A stretch of DNA of 62,488 bases from Mesostigma viride. Lineage: Eukaryota > Streptophyta > Mesostigmatophyceae > Mesostigmatales > Mesostigmataceae. The notes beneath the pieces are model-generated. The model was given only the letters and a program-made list of their open reading frames with translations. It was not told where the DNA came from and ran no database searches. Shown here piece after piece: positions 59,476 through 62,488 of the stretch (position 1 is its first letter; every line of letters begins with the position of its first letter). The DNA is taken from NCBI GenBank assembly GCA_009746045.1, contig RPFO01000594.1, positions 872,449 through 934,936 of the forward strand, in the 5' to 3' direction. The position numbers and the translations under genes were made by a program.

Positions 59476-62400
59476 CTGTCTGAGGCAACCCCTACACACC
59501 TTAATTCACCCAAGGGGGAGGCCAGGTGCTCCAATGCAGATTTTATATCTGGGCAACAAGAGGGTGATCTCCAGGTTCATGGTGGCCCCAGGTCACCTGG
59601 AGAGGTACAGGTTCCTATGAAGACGTCCTTGACAGCTGGTGCAGCTGTAAGAATGTCTGACCCCATGCATCCTTGTGCTGGGCACGAGGGTGGACCTCTC
59701 ATTTTGAGAGAAACCAATGTACAACCACAGAGGGGTGTGAAGGCCTCTGGTGGTATGCATGTGGTCCCTGCTGGCGGTCCAGGTGTTGGGCATGAGCAGG
59801 GTGACTCAGACTCTGAGTCAGAACAGGATGGAAGACAGCATGGTGATGCTGGACAACCTGACAGCACAGTCCTGACTGTGCCAGGGACTGCTTCCTCTGT
59901 GTACCAGGAGTTGGGTGCCCGAATCCACAACATGTTTGGGCATGCCACTTCTCTGTCAAACAACTTTGCCTTCCGTATGGGCAGGGCACCCCTTCTTAAG
60001 GCGTGTCAGCAAGCTGCCTCACGGTGTAAGTGCCAGTTGTCCTCCAACAAGCCCAGGAAATCACATGCCAAAGCTATACCTCAGAGCATTGGTGATCTGC
60101 AGTGTGATATCCAACACATCAGGGGCATGCAACTGTTGGTGTGCGTGGACAGGTACACAAAATACAAGGTGCTGGAGCATTTACCTTCTATGAAGAACAG
60201 GTACTTGCTGGCTGCCCTGCAGAATGTAAGAGCCAAGTTTCCTACCACAAGGATCCAGGTGGACATGCAGTTTCAGCATCTCAAGGGTGATCCCACCCTT
60301 CCTGAGTTGCTGGTTACACCTAGGGAGGCTCATGGGCAGCAGGGTGCTATAGAGAGGGCAATCCAGGAGGTCAAGAAATTGATTATCTCTGAAGACTGGG
60401 TACCCTTATCTGCACCTGCACTTGTCAGGAGTGCATGGCTGAGGAACGTGGAGCAGCAGCTGAACAGCAGGGTTAACTTCTACTATGATGGAGTTGCTGT
60501 CAGCCCAATGGGTCTATATCATGGCCTGTGCCCACCACATGTGCTGGAGGGCTGGAAACATGCTGCACATGTCACCTTTGCCAAGCTGAGGGAGAAGGAC
60601 CGGGGTTGGAAGATGCTGGAGCCACAAGTGGGTCAGAAGGTCCTAGCTTGGAAGGAACCTAGCCTTTATGGCAAACGTGGTAGCTGGAGTCCTGGGGTGG
60701 TTACCCAGGTTGATGAAGCTAGCCACGCATGCTTGGTCAGCATGGAGGACGAACCAAAGCATGTGCACCGGCTGAGTTGGTCATATGTCAAGCCTAACCT
60801 GATGAATGAGGGCAGTCAGGCACAAGGCTCACAGGACCTGCAGGATTTTCAGGTCCCAAGTGACATCACTGATGCAACGACCACATCTGTTGCAGGGGAA
60901 TCTGTCAGCCCTGGCCAGGTTGCAGAGGTACCTGTTGAACAGGCTGCAAGGTCAACAGCTGGGGAGTCAACTGTCAAGCCCAAGGCTCTAACCAAGCCCA
61001 GGGGGACAAGTTTGGCTGGATTAATTGGGGCTCTGCAAAGGGCCAAGAAGCAGCCCAAGGTAGCCAAGCTCAGGTGGCATGGCAATCTGGGGCTGGACAC
61101 TGCCTTAGAGGTAGACACTAATTCTCAGGTTTCCATCATTGGGACCAGAGCTGCAGCAGGGTACAGCATGACTGAACCCAGCTATCAGTTTGTGTCTGAC
61201 TTCAGTGGCGGGGTACACGTGAAGGTACTGGGTGAGGTATCCATTCCTATCCTTGGACAGGACACTGCTTTTTGTGTCTTGGAGGGCTATCAGGGACCTG
61301 CTCTTCTGGGGCAGAATTTCCTATGCCAGGATGGGGTAGTGATCACGTCCTCTCTCCTGACTAAGGAAGGGGCTGGTCAGGTCCCACTGATTAATTTCAG
61401 GACCACTCACCTATCACGTGCAGTAACCAGGACGGTTAAGCGTGTGCAAGTGTGCCAGGGGCAGGAGCCCTTGGTTGATGACCTCATATTGCCAGCTGCT
61501 AGTCATCCAAGCAGTTTGGGCATTGGTCCTCACTCACTTGCTGGACACAGCCCTATAAACTACCAAGGCCTGGTGAAGCTCATGTCCTCTCCCATTATGT
61601 GTCCCCAGGTCACACTGGGTCTGATTAAATCTGGGGAGGACTGGATCTCCAAGAAATGCGTGGAACCTGTCAATGACCTGCCTCCTGCACGACGTCTACT
61701 CAAGCTCAAGTTTGTCATCAAGATGAAGGAGGTGGACGGGGTCAAGGTACCACACGTCAGGCCAGTACTGAATGAGTTCAAGGGTACTGGTGAGTGCACC
61801 GCTGAGGAGTTGTATACCCCTGGCATGCTGCATGACACTTGGAGGCTGCTGCTGTGTGTATTTCTAGGCCTTCTCAACAAGGGCTTGGACTATGGCTCAG
61901 TGGTGGTAGACTTCAAGAGGGCATTTCTGGAGGGGGATGCAGATGTGGCACAGGAAAAGTGGGAGGGCAAGACGCCTTTCTATGTCAGGGTGCCTGCTGT
62001 ATGGAAAAGGGACATTCACACTGAGTTCCTTAAAATCCTCAAGGGCCTGGAGGGCCTGAGGTCAAGTCCAATAATCTGGAGGGAGACTCTCAACCGTTTC
62101 CTGAAGGAGCATTGCAACTTGAAGGTTTCTCCTGTAGACCCCTGTCTGTTTCTGGGGCAATGGGAAGGCCTACCAGTGTATGCTTCGCTGCACGGGGATG
62201 ACCTACATCTGATAGCTCCCACGTCGTGGCTTAAGGAGCTGATCTCCATCATTAAGTCCAAGTTTCCTCTGGGTAGGGAGCAATGGCAGGTGGAGAATGA
62301 GCCTCTCCTGTTTGTGGGCATGGAGGCCACACTGGTGAAGAAGGGGGGGAGTGGCGTATGCTGCTGGTGGGGGGACGATTATCAAGAGACCCTCATTAGC

Positions 62401-62488
62401 AAGCCTTCCCCAGTCATCACAGGTATCGAGGCACTGTGTCCCATGGTGAGGGGCATGGTTGCTGTGGGTGGCGAGGCGATTTCCAGGC
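59476..62488 (+). CDS. Pol of the second copia-like element: integrase, protease-like, RT (runs off the window)
   Basis: One frame without stops follows the gag UGA to the window end, over 1,000 codons. Order: acidic linker; integrase with a C-x-C type knuckle (SRCKCQL) and acidic residues at LQCDIQHI, IQVDMQFQHL and GAIERAIQEV; tail domain (PQVGQKVLAWKEPSLYGKRG); protease-like domain with LEVDTNSQVSII (about 61108-61143) and PALLGQNFL; then RT with VVDFKRAFLEGD and LHGDDLHL (about 62188). The usual D-T/S-G-A of the protease is D-T-N-S and the RT motif is HGDD. RNase H and the 3' LTR lie outside the window. The domain order repeats that of the first element. Confidence 0.82.
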   Translation, partial: MSEATPTHLNSPKGEARCSNADFISGQQEGDLQVHGGPRSPGEVQVPMKTSLTAGAAVRMSDPMHPCAGHEGGPLILRETNVQPQRGVKASGGMHVVPAGGPGVGHEQGDSDSESEQDGRQHGDAGQPDSTVLTVPGTASSVYQELGARIHNMFGHATSLSNNFAFRMGRAPLLKACQQAASRCKCQLSSNKPRKSHAKAIPQSIGDLQCDIQHIRGMQLLVCVDRYTKYKVLEHLPSMKNRYLLAALQNVRAKFPTTRIQVDMQFQHLKGDPTLPELLVTPREAHGQQGAIERAIQEVKKLIISEDWVPLSAPALVRSAWLRNVEQQLNSRVNFYYDGVAVSPMGLYHGLCPPHVLEGWKHAAHVTFAKLREKDRGWKMLEPQVGQKVLAWKEPSLYGKRGSWSPGVVTQVDEASHACLVSMEDEPKHVHRLSWSYVKPNLMNEGSQAQGSQDLQDFQVPSDITDATTTSVAGESVSPGQVAEVPVEQAARSTAGESTVKPKALTKPRGTSLAGLIGALQRAKKQPKVAKLRWHGNLGLDTALEVDTNSQVSIIGTRAAAGYSMTEPSYQFVSDFSGGVHVKVLGEVSIPILGQDTAFCVLEGYQGPALLGQNFLCQDGVVITSSLLTKEGAGQVPLINFRTTHLSRAVTRTVKRVQVCQGQEPLVDDLILPAASHPSSLGIGPHSLAGHSPINYQGLVKLMSSPIMCPQVTLGLIKSGEDWISKKCVEPVNDLPPARRLLKLKFVIKMKEVDGVKVPHVRPVLNEFKGTGECTAEELYTPGMLHDTWRLLLCVFLGLLNKGLDYGSVVVDFKRAFLEGDADVAQEKWEGKTPFYVRVPAVWKRDIHTEFLKILKGLEGLRSSPIIWRETLNRFLKEHCNLKVSPVDPCLFLGQWEGLPVYASLHGDDLHLIAPTSWLKELISIIKSKFPLGREQWQVENEPLLFVGMEATLVKKGGSGVCCWWGDDYQETLISKPSPVITGIEALCPMVRGMVAVGGEAISR

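Noticed and set aside
1-62488. Family B DNA polymerase or adenovirus-type maturation protease of the provirus
   Set aside because: Looked for and not found. The primase-helicase takes the replication role and no Cys-protease motif set is visible in any viral-strand frame.

Overview
This window is eukaryotic nuclear DNA and is dominated by mobile elements. The best guess for the host is a microalga or similar protist. The evidence is a plant-type (TTTAGGG)n telomere-like tract at 29819-29873, a four-exon SET-domain gene with GT-AG introns, and several LINE and LTR retrotransposon families. I cannot name the species.

Region 1 (1-33.2 kb). An integrated Polinton-like virus (PLV) spans 992-29510 and is bounded by inverted repeats of about 817 bp. 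Its left edge cuts a LINE reverse-transcriptase fragment. The left half is read on the minus strand: D5-type primase-helicase, a short ubiquitin-like ORF, a tyrosine recombinase, an AT-hook protein, an A32-like packaging ATPase and a coiled-coil protein. The right half is read on the plus strand: a very large fibre-like structural gene, a C2H2 finger protein, a minor capsid (penton) protein, a small basic protein, the major capsid protein, a ConA/LamG-like protein and several small unknowns. No family B DNA polymerase and no maturation protease were seen. The provirus is decaying. A 7.5 kb copia-like retrotransposon (12254-19772, identical LTRs, target duplication ACTAC) sits inside the fibre-like gene. 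A 1.75 kb insert with palindromic ends splits the recombinase. The ATPase and the fibre-like gene are also frameshifted. LINE-derived tails and an ORF1-like gene follow the right end.

Region 2 (33.2-49.2 kb). A gene-poor stretch leads into a GC-rich satellite (36308-38076). Two Ty3-like LTR elements of one family follow in opposite orientation (38077-42663 minus, 42664-about 49159 plus). The plus copy carries a separate ORF with an RNase H1-type hybrid-binding domain. An 882-bp perfect palindrome with a 5-bp target duplication interrupts the minus copy.

Region 3 (49.2-56.9 kb). This holds a KilA-N-like coiled-coil gene, a second array of six related palindromes (50962-52852), a frameshifted gene ending in a Cys/His motif, the SET-domain gene and a small Cys/His protein. 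Several of these are gene types common in nucleocytoplasmic large DNA viruses.

Region 4 (56.9 kb to the end). A second copia-like element begins here. Its gag and pol share one frame and are separated by a single UGA. In both copia-like elements the protease-like domain lies between integrase and reverse transcriptase, which is not the textbook copia order, and the RT active-site motif is HGDD. The most unusual features are this domain order, the mirror-image palindrome arrays that share terminal bases and target-duplication length with the copia LTR, and the duplicated, strongly hairpinned 421-bp block next to the PLV primase. Many frameshifts fall in homopolymers, so assembly indels must be kept in mind.
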